A stretch of 64,000 nucleotides of DNA from Tetrastigma voinierianum. Taxonomy: Eukaryota; Streptophyta; Magnoliopsida; Vitales; Vitaceae. The stretch spans positions 62,001 to 126,000 of the forward strand of contig JAEQBH010002862.1 of NCBI GenBank assembly GCA_016808115.1, given 5' to 3'. The position numbers were made by a program, and so were the translations under genes. Below the pieces are notes generated by a model, which saw nothing but the letters and a program-made list of their open reading frames with translations, was not told the origin of the DNA and did no database searches. This document shows, in pieces, positions 1 through 11,380 of this stretch. Numbering within the stretch: the first letter of the stretch is position 1; every line of letters starts with the position of its first letter.

Positions 1-59
1 TTGATGCATGGGTTGGCACGTGCGTATCTTCGATCCGCGCACACTTCATGGAGCCTTTT

Positions 60-897
60 TCCTTCCAGTTCTTCCATCTTCCTAGCTAGGGTTGATATTC
101 TTGCTTTCATTTCCATATCTTCGGAAAGTGCATAAATGCCTCCCCTTTGGTGGGTCGAAGGCTTCATTCTTTCAGTTTCCCTTGGATTTGGTTCATCCCA
201 AGCCTTGGAAATTTCAGCCACATAATTCAAGAAATCCATGGCTTCATCTGGATTTTGCTCAAGAAATCACCTCCACATGGTTTCTAGCGGTTGCTTCATG
301 GCGGGGGACATACCATGCAAATGATTCACTAGCATCCATGTATCAAAACCATGGTGTGGACATTGATGGTATCCTGAACCTCCCGACAACGATAGAATTT
401 ATCATTGTCATAGGTGAATGGTTCGATCTACAATGTAGCTATTGGTCTTGGTTGTGCGCGAAGAATTTCTTCCAAAAATTCGAAACGAAGATCGGCCCAA
501 TTTCTAATCGTTCTCGGCCTCAGTGAATTGAGCCATATTTTGGCTTTGTCCTTGAGGTTAACGGGAATGCTTCAACTTCAGCAATTCCATATCGGTTATA
601 CCCTCCTTAAAAGTTATACATACTTCCTCAAAATCCCATTATGTGTGAATATGGATTTTCATTCTCCCATACCATGAAATGTGGGAAAGCGGGAGCACTA
701 GGTAGGGGTCTCCTTGCTATCCTCAGGGAGGTATGATCGGAAGGAACACTAACTCTAGGAGGTGTATGTGATCCCTCATCGACCTTCTCTTTGTCGGATT
801 CATAGGGGTGCTTGTTGACTTCTTTGTTCCTCGGGTAGAGATCATTTTGAATCCACTTGTGCACTTGATTTCCACAACCTTGCTCAGCTTGGTGCAC
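60..897 (-). pseudogene. gag: gag of element A (frameshifted)
   Basis: Retrotransposon capsid protein, which packages element RNA in the cytoplasm. On the minus strand the reading contains the block ENENPYSHI followed, in another frame, by a gag core resembling the family pattern WLNSLRPRTIRNWADL and then FLEE. Further left, around 200-250, comes a segment of the type FLNYVAEISKAWDEPNP, common after the capsid core in Tat/Athila gag proteins. At least two frameshifts and a stop (about 430) break it, so it is not functional. No zinc knuckle or pol is visible before the window edge. The true start is unclear; the Met at 897 is the first in-frame one upstream of the conserved part. Confidence 0.7.
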
Positions 898-1159
898 TCA
901 CTCTTTGTAATCTACCTGATATCCCTCTATCCCAGTGCTGCATAAACACTTGTTACACAAAATGACACAAGCAAAACTGCTAAAACTTGCCAAAATTCGG
1001 TGTAGCTAAAACAAGCGACTGTATGAAGCAAAACCTGATCCGATACTTCTTTAGAAAACTTGCGGTTGAACAAATGAAATTCAAAGGATTGAAAGGTCAC
1101 CAACACTTGTAACGTGGATTACAAGTACATATCAACTCATCACTCGTAGTTTGGCACCA

Positions 1160-1177
1160 TCCCCGGCAACGGTGCCA
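1160..1177 (-). other. Primer-binding site of element A (tRNA-Asp type)
   Basis: Minus-strand TGGCACCGTTGCCGGGGA, two bases from the LTR end at 1180. It differs at one base from the complement of the plant tRNA-Asp(GTC) 3' end (TGGCGCCGTTGCCGGGGA), a G-to-A change at a CpG. This PBS is typical for Athila-group elements. Confidence 0.9.
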
Positions 1178-1179
1178 TT

Positions 1180-2688
1180 TGATTCGTGCCACGGTAGGGT
1201 GATCCAGAATCAACAATAATTGTTTCCTATACTCCTCTCTTGTAGTAGTAAAGCTACATTGATATAAGCGGTCTAAGATTCGAACACGAGGATGGGTTTT
1301 CATCCCATGAATGATTCGCATTAATGTTTGAAAATGGTGAGACTTTTGTTTGGATTTTTAGATTTGGTTAAAAACAGAGGAGTTGGTTGTTCATTGGATA
1401 ACTGAAATAGCTTAAACTGAAAGTGTGAAATGGTAACCTTGAAGGCTTGGGTCACTAGCTTGATAACATGGAGTATTAAAGTGTCCTCGGGTTATTTCCT
1501 CGCATTAGGGCTAATGACATATGGTCAAAGCCAAAACCGGATCTTTGTTTAGCTATGAAACCTAACCCTAGAACCACTCCTATTTGAGTCCAATCAAATA
1601 CTAAGCATTCAATGTCCCAGTCAGTTTAAAACCCTAGTATTTAACCTCATTTCAATGGCTCGTAAATAACATCTAAAGAATGTCAGTGCATCTACCATTA
1701 AGAATGCTTGAACCCTAAACATGTGAGTATTGACCAAAGAAAAGACATTAAATGGCATTTAAACCTAGTTTGGAAAGTTTGAACCATAAATGCGTACTGT
1801 GTCATTTAAAGCATGGGACGAGCTGCGGTAGCCGAAAACAAACTAGCAACCCTCCTCTTCAAGGCTTTGAGGAGAACTGCCAAGCATCCCTTGAGTTGTC
1901 ATCCTCAAGGGGTGTTTGCTTGAAAATGAGAAGAAAAGAGGAGAGAAGGAAGCAAAATAAAACCTAAAATGAAAAGCTACGGGAAAGCTTGCATAAAATG
2001 AAAAGTTAGGGTTACAAAAGTGTTAGGGGAGCTTATATAGCCAACCCCAATGTGTGAAATGACAAAAATGCCTAAAATATGAAATTACAATAGGGACAAA
2101 ATGGTAATTAATCAAAACGTGGTCGTTTGGAATCAAAAACATCAAAAACACAAAAATAATTTGCTATGCGTGAATTTCGCTAGCATAGCTTAAAATTTTA
2201 TTATGCTAGCTAAATTTCACTAAGCTAGCGAAAATCACAAGAGATATTAAATCAAAATTTTCGCAATGAACGCACTTCCGCTAGCTAGCTGAATTTCGCT
2301 ATCATAGCAAAATTTTGCATAGCGAAAATTTCGCTATGATTGCGTAAATTTTCAGAATCCTCGAAATTTTCGCGAATGCATAGCTTAAAAATCGTTTCCT
2401 TCCCGCTTTGCCACGCATCATCCTTTCATCAATTTCACTTCACATTTCTTCATTTCGTTGGTGAAATCACTGTGAATCCTCGCAGATTCAAGACCAACTT
2501 GACATCAAACTTGAAATAATTGGCTGAGGCTCGCAAAACCTCGCAAATTACCAAAAACAACTCGAATTAGGATCAAGTACTAAGGGACCCGCACATGTCA
2601 ATTGGCTCAATTCATATGATTAGTGCGCAAAGCATCCAAAACCTATTTTTAAATAGTGGCTCAAAATAGCACTTCGGGGCACCAATCA
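1180..2688 (-). repeat. 5' LTR of element A (family 1)
   Basis: 1.5-kb LTR bounded by TGATT (1180) and AATCA (2688), next to the PBS on its left. On the minus strand, U3 is the right-hand part. A TATA box reads TATATAAG at 2032-2039 (complement), preceded in U3 by an array of TTTCGCTA/TAGCGAAA motifs (about 2150-2400). Homologous LTRs lie at 2727, 30012, 35276, 44668 and 48937. Confidence 0.88.
2150..2400. promoter_or_regulatory. Array of TTTCGCTA/TAGCGAAA motifs in U3 of LTR A
   Basis: A cluster of the octamer TTTCGCTA and its complement TAGCGAAA, with variants such as CTAGCGAAA and GCTAGCT, many arranged as inverted pairs (for example ATAGCGAAAATTTCGCTA near 2317). It sits directly upstream of the TATA box in the element's orientation, where enhancer elements would be expected. 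Function is not known; similar clusters occur at 31130-31330, 36340-36560 and inside G1. Confidence 0.7.
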
Positions 2689-2726
2689 ATATTCCGTAAG
2701 AAGAAAAACAAAGAGACTTCAAAGGC

Positions 2727-5181
2727 CGATTCGTGCCACGGGTAGTAGGTGAGCCGAATCAACAAAATTTGTATCCTATGTTCCTCCTAACGCCGTGAAA
2801 TAAGCTACTGCAAAGATACTCCGCTTCAGTATCTAACACCCGGGATGGGCTTTCTTCAGACAAATGATTTGGGTTAAGTCAAAAAATGGTGAATTTGGTT
2901 TGATTTTAAGGTTTGGGTAAAAACAGGGGGTGGTTGGCTGCAAACTCGAAATAAATAAAATAAATGTAAAATAGAACTCCTTGAAGTTTCAGCCACCGGG
3001 GTTTAGGGTTTTAAGGCAACTAACATGTCCCCGTCTTTTCTCACATCAGGAACATGACATATAGTCATTTCCTCGAACCGTATCAGCCATATGACATTAA
3101 AACCTAAACCCTAAAATCATTTCTTCTTCTAATATATAGCATTTGTTACCCCTTAATGTTTAAAAACAGTTAAAGCCATCACCTGATCTAACCTGCAGGA
3201 GCTCATAAATGACAACTAACTCGGGCATCATGATCTAATAGCAAGCATCCACTCGAACCTTTAAAGCCAAGGCACCGTCACTCAGTGGTACATCACATTG
3301 ATTCAAACCTAAAAAGCGAGATACGTAAATAGTAAAGAGAACAAATGCTTGCCCGAAAAAAACATGAGGCCAAGGCGCACCTCAACATTCACCTAGTGGC
3401 CCTCCTCTCTTCAAAGAGGAAGAGGTTCACAAACATCCTCCTCGAGTTGTCATCCTCGAGGGAGTGTTTAGCCGAGAAAATAAGAGAAAGAGGGAGAGAG
3501 AAGCAGAAAGAAATGAAAAGTCGCGCGTATGTAATGGGAAGATTAAAGTTGCATATCTATGCCGTGACATCATCGCTGAGACCACTACTTGCAAAGAGAT
3601 CTAATCGTGTATTTTGTTTCCTTTCAAATCTCCATCTATCAACCCTAATCACCTTACCCATCTTCTCCTCCTTTCCTAAAGTATTTTCTTTGTCGCGAAG
3701 TCATAACTGCCAACATCATCTCAACCATTCAGTCCTAATCTCCTTACTTTCTTCTTCCTTATTCTATAAAGGGGTTTCACTGCCGTGACATCATTGCTGA
3801 GACCACTACTTGTGAAGAGATCTGATCGTGTATTTTGTTTCCTTTCAAATCTCCATCTATCAGCCCTAATCACCTTACCCTTCTTCACCTCCTTTCCTAT
3901 AGTATTTTCTCTGTCGCGAAGTCATAGCTGCCAACATCATCTCAGCCATTCAGTCCTAATCTCCTTACCTTCTTCTTCCTTATTCTATGTAGGGGTTTCG
4001 ACCGTGACATCATCACGAGACCATTACTTCAGAAGAGATCCGACCGTGTATTTTGCTCTCTCAAATTCCATCTATCAGCCCTAATCACCTTACCCTTCTT
4101 CTCCTCCTTTCCTAAAGTAGTTTCTTTGTCGCAAAGTCATAACTGCCAACATCATCTCAGCCATTCAGTCCTAATCTCCTTACCTTCGTCTTCCGTATTC
4201 TATAGAGGGGTTTCTCTGCCGTGACATCAACGCTGAGACCACTACTTGTGAAGAGATCTGATAGTGTATTTTGTTTCCTTTCAAATCTCCATCTATCAGC
4301 CCTAATCACCTTACCCTTCTTCTCCTCCTTTCCTAAAGTATTTTCTCTATCGCGAAGTCATAGCTGCCAACATCATCCACCATCTCGCCTCTAATCTCCT
4401 TACCTTCTTCTTCCTTATTCTAGAGGGTTTTCGTGCATGACATCATCGGGCCGAGACCACTACATGTGAAGAAATCCGATCGTGTATTTGGCTCTTCAAA
4501 TCTCCATCTGTCCAGCCCTAATCACCTTACCCTTCTTCCTCCTTTCCTAAAGTATTTTCTCGCCGCGAAGTCATAACTCCGCCAACATCATCTCACCCAT
4601 CTACCCTAATCTCCTTACCTTCTTCTTCCTTATTCTCCTATGAGGGGTTTCTACTGCGACATCATCAGCCGACCACTACTCAGGAAGAGATCTGATCGTG
4701 TATTTTGTTTCCTTTATAATCTCCATCTATCAGCCCTAATCACCTTACCCTTCTTCTCCTCCTTTCCTAAAGTATTTTCTTTGTCGCAAAGTCATAACTG
4801 CCAACATCATGTTGTTTAATATCTCAAACCCTAATCTCCTTACCTTCTCGTCTTCCGTATTCTATGAGGGCTCTCCTCGTCGTGACATCATCATTGAGAC
4901 CACTACTTGTGAAGATATCTGATCGTGTATTTTGTTTCCTTTCAAATCTCCATCTATCAGCCCTAATCAACTTACCCTTCTTCTCCTCCTTTCCTAAAGT
5001 ATTTTCTCTATCGCGAAGTCATAGCTGCCAACATCATCTCAGCTATTCAGTCCTAATCTCCTTACCTTCGCAATAGGGACCCGAACATGTCAATTGGGTT
5101 AATTATAACAATTAGTACATAAAATGTGCTCAAAACCTATTAAAAATAGAGTTCAAAATAGCACATTTTGGGCACTAATCA
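2727..5181 (-). mobile_element. Solo LTR B (family 1) carrying a tandem array
   Basis: A family 1 LTR with no internal region: left end CGATTCGTGCCAC (TG decayed to CG) and right end ACTAATCA at 5181. It is flanked by a perfect 5-bp duplication AAGGC (2722-2726 and 5182-5186), so it is a solo LTR formed by recombination between the two LTRs of a full element. At 2.45 kb it is about 1 kb longer than the other family 1 LTRs because of the array at 3562-5068. The insertion point is only about 15 bp before the expected gag start of element C. Confidence 0.88.
3562..5068. repeat. About seven tandem copies of a ~220-bp unit in LTR B
   Basis: Units begin at about 3562, 3783, 4002, 4219, 4434, 4654 and 4880, spaced 215-226 bp; the last is partial. 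Each contains CGTGACATCAT or a variant, a GATCGTGTATTTTG stretch, TTGTCGCGAAGTCATA or a variant, and most a TATTCTATAAAGGGG-like end. The units at 4434 and 4654 are the most eroded. The array replaces the TATA/U3 part seen in LTR A. Short ORFs across it just repeat the same translated unit and are not genes. Confidence 0.92.
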
Positions 5182-5199
5182 AAGGCCTAACACTAAGGT

Positions 5200-6460
5200 G
5201 GAATTTTCGAGGCCTATTATTCAAGAGGAGTACTCAGTTGTGAGACAACCTCCCATTGAAGCCAACAATTTTGAGTTGAAGCCAGCATTGATTACTATGG
5301 TTCAGTAGCACAAATTCACATGTCACCCCTTTGAAGATCCCAATGAGCATTTAGGGAGCTTCATGAGGATGGCCAACACAGTCAAGCTAAATGGGGTGAG
5401 ACCAGATGTAATCAAGCTGCAACTTTTCCCCTTTTCATTGAGAGATGTGGCAGCAACATGGTTTGATTCATTGCTAGTGGGATCAGTGAACACTTGGGAA
5501 GAATTGGTAGAGGCTTATATGAGTATATTTTTTCCTCCAGCTCTCACTACTGAGAGAAAAGGAGAAATAATTGTCTTCAAGCAGGGGGAAGAAGAGAGTC
5601 TCTACAATGCATGGGAAAGATTCAAGAGACTGTTAAAAAGATGCCCTATGTATGGAATAGATCTTCCTACTCAGATGGACATATATCATGCTATGAATTA
5701 TACCTCTAAGGGTATAATTGGTGCATATTGCTGTGGAGTGTTTAAAAGAAGAAGTGCAGAGGAGGCAAGGCAGGTGATTGAAGACCTTGCCAAATGCAAC
5801 TACAAGGCTCCATCTAAAGCTTTAGGGAGCAGTAGCAAATTGAAGGGAAGTGGTCTTATTGGACTTGATAGAATGATAACCATAAAAGAAAAAGCCGATG
5901 CACCGCGAACAAACCGAAACAATGAAAAAAGAATGCACAAAGTACATGAAGTGGGAGCAATAAACAAAGAATTAGAAGAAGTGTCGAGAACTAAGGTCGA
6001 GAAGAGCCCTATCAAGTCGGGAGGAGACCAAGTATATGAATGAGCAAAGAAGTTATCACTTCAAGCCTAAACCCAACTTGCCAACGCACTATACACCAAC
6101 ACGAACCATGAAAGGTTTTCATATGGTGGAGGAGCACAACAAGGCTTTAGACCTGGACAGAATTACCAACAAGCTTATGCTTAGCCCAGGTTCCAAGAAC
6201 AACATCAACAGAGGGACAATAGAGGAGATTGTCAAGGTTAGAAAAGGACTCAATCCTTTGAATATAAAATGCTTCATTTCATGTCAGAAAACAAAAGGAT
6301 TTTGAATTTACATTCTGACCTTGAAAATTTCCAAGCAAACACAATTGTGTTTAAAACAAACACCAATGCCTCTTTGAAGAATTTGGAGATACAGATAGGC
6401 AACCGGCTCGCCGCGCGTAAAGAGCCCAAGGATTCATTTCAAGTGACACCGTAAAGAATC
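5200..6460 (+). pseudogene. gag: gag of element C
   Basis: Capsid/nucleocapsid precursor of the retrotransposon. The gag core is well kept: ANTVKLNGVRPDVIK, LFPFSLRDVAATWF and NTWEELVEAYMSIFFP lie at about 5369-5540, followed by a YNAWERFKRLLKRCP block. The open frame with Met runs 5363-6043, but homologous sequence reads upstream to about 5200, broken by a TAG at 5308. The start corresponds to the ATG of element H (MEDFSEAYYS-like), here decayed to GTG. After 6043 the frame shifts several times through the low-complexity region (NLPTHYTPTRT, KNLEIQIGNRLA). No canonical CCHC knuckle is seen. Not functional. Confidence 0.85.
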
Positions 6461-6689
6461 CAAAGGATTGTATGGCAAGACTCTCAGAATCGTAGAGAGC
6501 TAGATGAAAGGAGAGGTGAAAAAAAGGGTCACTAAGGAAGCAGAAACAAGCAAAATAGGAGAGGAACTCGAAAGACAAGCTCCAAGAATACTGAGAAAAA
6601 GAAAACAATAGAAATGAAGCCCAATCAGCAGGGGAAGAAGGAAGAAGTTAAAGCTTACAATCCTCCAATTCCATTCCCTCAAAGACTGC

Positions 6690-7400
6690 AGAAAGCAAAG
6701 CTAGAGGAGTAATTCTCTAGATTCTTAACCATGTTTAGGAAGATGGAGATCAACATTCCTTTCTCAAAGGCATTAACTCATATGACTCAATATGAAAAAA
6801 TTGGGCGAGCATATATCAGCAAAAAGAAAGATTAATGAGGAAGGGATAGTAAGCCTAACTGAAGAACCTCGCGCGTGTAGTGATTCAAAAGACTCCATTG
6901 TAGAAAATGCAGATCTAGTACTTCACTATACCCCCGCAAAACTGGGGACGCCGATACGGGAAAAGCATCATGGTAATTTTCGTGAGCAAGATCAACTCGA
7001 CGCTCCGTCTATCGCTAAATATTAAGCTCGGGGAGCCCACTCCACGTACCATGACCTTGCGCATGGAAAACAACATCGCTCATCCCGAGGCATCCTTGAA
7101 GATATGTTGATCAAGGTGGGGAAATTTGTCTCTTCTAGTGGACTTTGGTAGTCATTAATATGTATAAGACAAACAAGTCCTATCATTAGAAAGACCATTC
7201 TTAGCAACAAGAGCAGCATTGATTGATGTGAAAAAAGGGGAATTGACTCTCAAGGTTGGAGATGAAGCAATGCACTTCAATCTCAATCATAGTTTGAAAC
7301 AACCAGAACTCAATGGTGCCGGGATCGCGGAAATTGTAGAAACAAAATTTCTCGCGGGCCTAACTAACCACTTAGCTTTTGTAATTTTTAGAATTCAATG
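6690..7400 (+). pseudogene. pro: Gag-protease linker and aspartic protease of element C
   Basis: Begins with the conserved Athila block before protease (PFPQRLQKAKLEE, then FRKMEINIPFSKALTHMTQYEK), followed by KRKINEEGIVSLTEE. Protease-type sequence follows in other frames (RGILEDMLIKVGKF at about 7090-7125). It ends in the segment after the protease fold, IDVKKGELTLKVGDEAMHF (7219-7275). The active-site triplet is not readable; the stretch between 6900 and 7080 is short and rearranged compared with E and D, so the catalytic part is probably deleted. Several frameshifts. Confidence 0.7.
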
Positions 7401-7506
7401 AATGAGAATGAGATGAATTTCCAGTATCTGAAAGATCTTGAGTTGAAATTCGAACTCCAATTTTAAATTAAAAGATCTCAAGATTCAGCAGGAGAAAACA
7501 AAGTGT

Positions 7507-8770
7507 ATGATCCAAATAGCTTATGAAAGAAAAGTCAGAAAAGAAAACAAAGCTCGTGAGGGTTTAATACTCAAGGAATTGCCTAAACATTTTAAGTATG
7601 CCTTCTTGCAATTAGAAAAAGGAAAGCCAATTATCATTTCATCTAGATTAACTAGGTTGGAAGAGCAAAAACTATCGGAGACTCTCAGAAAGTATAAGGA
7701 AGCAATAGCTTGGTCTATAAAAGACTAAAGGAATCGCCCTTCAACTGCATTTCTACGCATTCGACGGGAGTGGCACGCTAGAACTTTTATGTAACATCGA
7801 GAAGGTTGAATCCAAAGAATGGTGAGTGGTCGAAAAGAAGTACTGAAATGGCTAAATGCATGCTTCATATATGTAATCTCAGACAGTCCTTGGGTGAGCC
7901 CAGACGATGTATGATGTATGATGTCCATATTTTATGACTTGGTGGAAAAGGTTATGGAAATATTCATGGATGACTTCTCAGTATGTGGATCCAATTTTGA
8001 AGATTGTTTGAAAAACTTAGAAACAGTGCTTCAGAGTTGCCAAGACAAAATCTAACCAGAATCGAAAATGCCATTTAACCCAGAATTCAAAGGTATTGTC
8101 TCGGGCACAAGATTTATGGGTCAGATAGACAGAAGAGACCAAGAAAAAGATCATGGTTATAAAACTCTCATGTCACCCCAAGGCAACAATGAAGGGAATA
8201 AGAAGCTTCTTGGGACATGCTGGATTTTATAGAAGATTCATAAAGGATTTTTCAAAAATCTTAAAACCATTATCTATATTGCTGGAAAAAGATGCAAAAT
8301 TTGATTTTGATGAATCATGCAGATCTGCATATAAGGAAATCAAATCAAGATTAGTATCAACTCCCATTATGTTGACACCAAATTGGACCAATGAGTTTGA
8401 AATTATGTGTGATGCTAGTGATTAAGCAATGGGAGCTGTATTGGGATAGAGAACTGAAAAGATATTCAAGGCCATATACTATGCCAACAAAACATTCAAT
8501 GAGGCACAAGAGAACTACTCCACCATAGAGAAGGAGATGCTAGCAATGGTGTTTGCTTGTAACAAATTCAGGCCTTATATATTAGGGTCCCATGTTGTAA
8601 TATACACTGATCATGCTGCAATTAAATATCTAATGGCAAAGAAGGATGCTGCCAAGACTCCATCGTATGGGTACTATTATCGCAAGAGTTTGATCTGAAC
8701 CGCGATGTACAGAGACAATGTGATAGCAGATCACTTGTCTAGATTGGAGAGAATTGCTAGAACAAAAAAG
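7507..8770 (+). pseudogene. pol: Reverse transcriptase (internally deleted) and RNase H of element C
   Basis: The pre-RT segment at 7507-7728 (LPKHFKYAFLQLEKGKPI, then a LTRLEEQKLSETLRKYKEAIAW block) leads into a finger region that ends near 7905 at SPWVSP. The sequence then jumps to the palm end CMMSIFYDLVEKVMEIFMDDFSV (about 7915-7990), so roughly 100 residues including the first catalytic aspartate are missing. FMDD, the form of the YxDD motif in this group, is present. RNase H follows: FLGHAGFYRRFIKDFSK (8195-8250), MCDASD (8404-8424), NYSTIEKEMLAMVFAC (8515-8560) and YTDHAAIKYL. Stops at 8425 and elsewhere. Dead. Confidence 0.85.
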
Positions 8771-8949
8771 GGGACATAAATAGCATAAATTTTTACTGAT
8801 GAGTAGCTATTGATGTTATCAGTACAAACACCATGGTATGCTGATATTGTCAATTACTTAGCTTATGGAGTTATGCCATTTGAATTCAACTACCGCCATA
8901 TGAGGAAATCTGAGAATTGATCGCAGATTGTATATATGGGATGACCCAT

Positions 8950-10103
8950 CATCAGAAGAAGAGGAGTAGACATGATCATAAGCAAAGATGTGTCCTCAAA
9001 TGTATCAGGTGGAATTCCAAGAAATGTCATGCATCACCATACGGAGGACACTTCAGAGCATAAGACAACCCAAAAAATTTTCTAATTAGGATTTTATTGG
9101 CCTACTCTATTCAAAGACTGTTTTGAATGGGTAAAACATTGTGATGCTTGTCAGAGAATGGGCAACTTAAGTGGAAGAAATGAAATGTCCCTACAAGAAA
9201 TTCTTGTGGTGTAGATTTTTTATGTATGGGGAATATACTTTATGGGACCTTTCCCATCCTCATTTGGCAATATGAACATTCTCCTCGCCATGGATTATGT
9301 ATCCAAATGGGTGGAAGAAATAGCTTGTCCTAGAAATGATGTCATCATAGTGGTTGGGTTTATACAACGAAACATTCAGCGACTGAGCACCCATAACAAT
9401 CATCGCGGGATTTAGGGAAGCCATTTAGAAAATGTTTTCCAAAACTCATGAGCATGTATGGAATCAAACACCTAATGGGATTGGCTTATCACCCTCAATC
9501 AAATGGACAAGCTAAAATTTCCAATAGGAGATCAATAAAAATTTCGAGAAATGAATGGTGGGAAGGTAAAAGGATCTGTCTATAAAACGATACGCACTGT
9601 GTATATAGAATCGTTTACAAAACTCCCATTGGAATGTCCCTATACAGAATTGTATATGGAAAACCTTTTCATCTCACCTTAGAACTGGAATACAAAGCTA
9701 TGTGGGCCATTAAGAACTTGAATTGTGACTTTCAAGCTGCAAAAGAAAAGAGACTACTCCAAATGAATGAACTGGAAGAGCTGTGAAATGAAGCTTATGA
9801 CAATGCCAGAATCTACAAAGATAAGACCAAGGGTGTCATGATAAAAAGATCTTAAGGAGAGAATTCAAGGCAGGAGAGCAAGTTCTCTTGTACAACTCTA
9901 GGCTAAAGCTATTTCGAGGGAAACTGAAGTCAAGATGGAGTGGTCCATACACAGTGGTAGCAAGTACACCCTTTGGAGCAGTAACATTGAAGGCTGAATT
10001 TGGAAATGAATTCAAAGTAAACGGTCAGAGACTAAAGCATTATCTTAGAGGAAGCATTAAGGAGGTATATCCATATTTTGAAAAGGGAAATGAGAATTAC
10101 TGA
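8950..10103 (+). pseudogene. int: Integrase of element C
   Basis: Integrase joins element cDNA to chromosomal DNA. The His-His-Cys-Cys zinc region is recognisable around 9030-9165 (MHHHTEDTSEH-like, then HCDACQRMGNLSGR). The catalytic core starts near 9225 (IYFMGPFPSSFGNM, AMDYVSKWVEE); the first catalytic Asp of the usual GIDFMGPF is Tyr (codon 9235-9237). The C-terminal GPY/F domain is intact in an open stretch at 9888-10103 (LKSRWSGPYTV, NGQRLKHYL). Multiple stops and a degenerate middle (9350-9700) show it is inactive. Confidence 0.82.
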
Positions 10104-11380
10104 AACTGAAGACACTTTGTAGCCTGTGTCGAACTAAGGACATTAAACTGAGCAGCTTCTTGGGAGGCCACCCAAACAGAATTTTTACTTTTGTTAAACT
10201 TTGATTGATGTTGATTACTTTTATGATTTTGAAGTTTTATTTTTTATTTTGTTAGAAGTTTTATTAGAAAATTTGATCCTTCGCTAAACTGTTCTTGATT
10301 TTGGACAAGAAAGATGAACTGGAATAAGAAGTTATTATAAAACACACTGCCTCAAACTGAATTGTGCAGAAATTAGCTACAAGGGGGAGTATTTCTATTT
10401 CCCTAAATTTGTTATTGATAATAATGCATAGTTGAAGTTTGAGAAATTTGATGATTTTAGAGCCTAAATTTTCACTTAGGCAAATCCTTTCAAGTGCTAA
10501 GTGCTTAAATGATTTGATTGAGTATTTTGATGCTAATGATTGTTGTTCATAATTGAATTGAGAAATTATGTTGCTATATGTGTTTCATAAGCCTGAATTG
10601 CATCATTGGACTGAATTGTGGATGACTAACTGAATTGGAAGGTAGTTTAAACTTGTAGACATTTGAGGAATCAAATCTTTGTTGTGACACTTGAAAATTA
10701 GGTCGCGACATCACTTACTGCAACAAGATGAAAAGCTTGTCGTGATCCTGATTTTCATGTTGCAACGAACTTTTAGGCATAAAGTTGAAAAGAATGTCGC
10801 GACATACTTTCTCTATGTCACAACATAAATAATTTTGGATTTAATTTGAAAGGGCAATTTTATGTCGCGACATTCTTCTCAATGTCATGACATTTAACGG
10901 GCCTAGTTTCCAATTGATCGGAAAAAAAAAAAACTGTAGACAACCCTAAAGTGTATTAAAAATGAAACAAACATTAAGGCAGTTACTGTCGCGACCTAAA
11001 TTTATGTCTCTAGAGAAAATTTATGTTGTAACAATATTTTTTGTCGCGATAGGATTGTAACTTGTAGACAACCCTAAAGTGTGTCGCGACATGAAAGTTT
11101 TGATGATAAAGGCTGGGTACAAAATTTTAAATTGAAAAGTCTCAAGATGTATTCCATAATTAAGTCCAAAGGTTATTGTTGTGACCTAATCATTAATTGT
11201 CACGACAAACGAAGAGAAACATTCATTTATTGAGCCATTAACTGAAGAGCGTTTTAAAACTAAAAAGCCACCTCCTTCCAATTGCTTCACATCATTCATA
11301 CCCTCACAAAATTTCCGCTTTCTTCTTCTCTTTGACATCTCAAAACTCTAGAATTCAAAGACCTTAAACCCCAAACTTAG
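10104..11380 (+). other. Non-coding spacer between integrase and ORF3 of element C, with GTCGCGAC array
   Basis: No coding potential beyond integrase. AT-rich to 10680. From 10681 to 11210 it holds repeated TGTCGCGACA-type palindromes, exact or with single C-to-T or G-to-A changes (GTCGCGACAT, TGTCGCGACA, GTCATGACA, GTCACGACA). ORF3 starts about 170 bp after the last motif. A weak TATA-like GTTTTAAAACTAAAAAG lies at about 11251-11268. The same array in the same place is present in E (27245-27535) and H (56275-56606). Confidence 0.75.

Larger units (their letters stand above)
1..2688 (-). mobile_element. Element A: Athila/Tat-type LTR retrotransposon, 5' end only
   Basis: Seen: a 5' LTR (1180-2688), a tRNA-Asp PBS (1160-1177) and leader plus gag (1-about 1150), all reading on the minus strand; the rest of the element lies left of the window. 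The LTR begins and ends TGATT/AATCA, the signature of family 1 shared with B, G1 and G2. It is inserted just upstream of the gag of element C: C-type leader sequence resumes at 2689. Unlike G1 and G2, this copy keeps a recognisable gag, so it may represent the autonomous partner of those non-autonomous copies; that is inference because pol is not visible. Confidence 0.8.

Noticed and set aside
92..526. 144-codon plus-strand ORF near the window start
   Set aside because: It is antisense to the gag-like sequence of element A, whose minus-strand reading shows the conserved capsid blocks.
1160..1177. tRNA-Asp-like sequences as tRNA genes
   Set aside because: Only the 3' end complement is present, next to LTR ends; these are primer-binding sites (also at 21265, 62435).
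3345..5076. Three plus-strand ORFs with repeated LLRPLLVKRSDRVFCF-type sequence
   Set aside because: They are translations of the ~220-bp tandem units in LTR B, not a protein repeat family.
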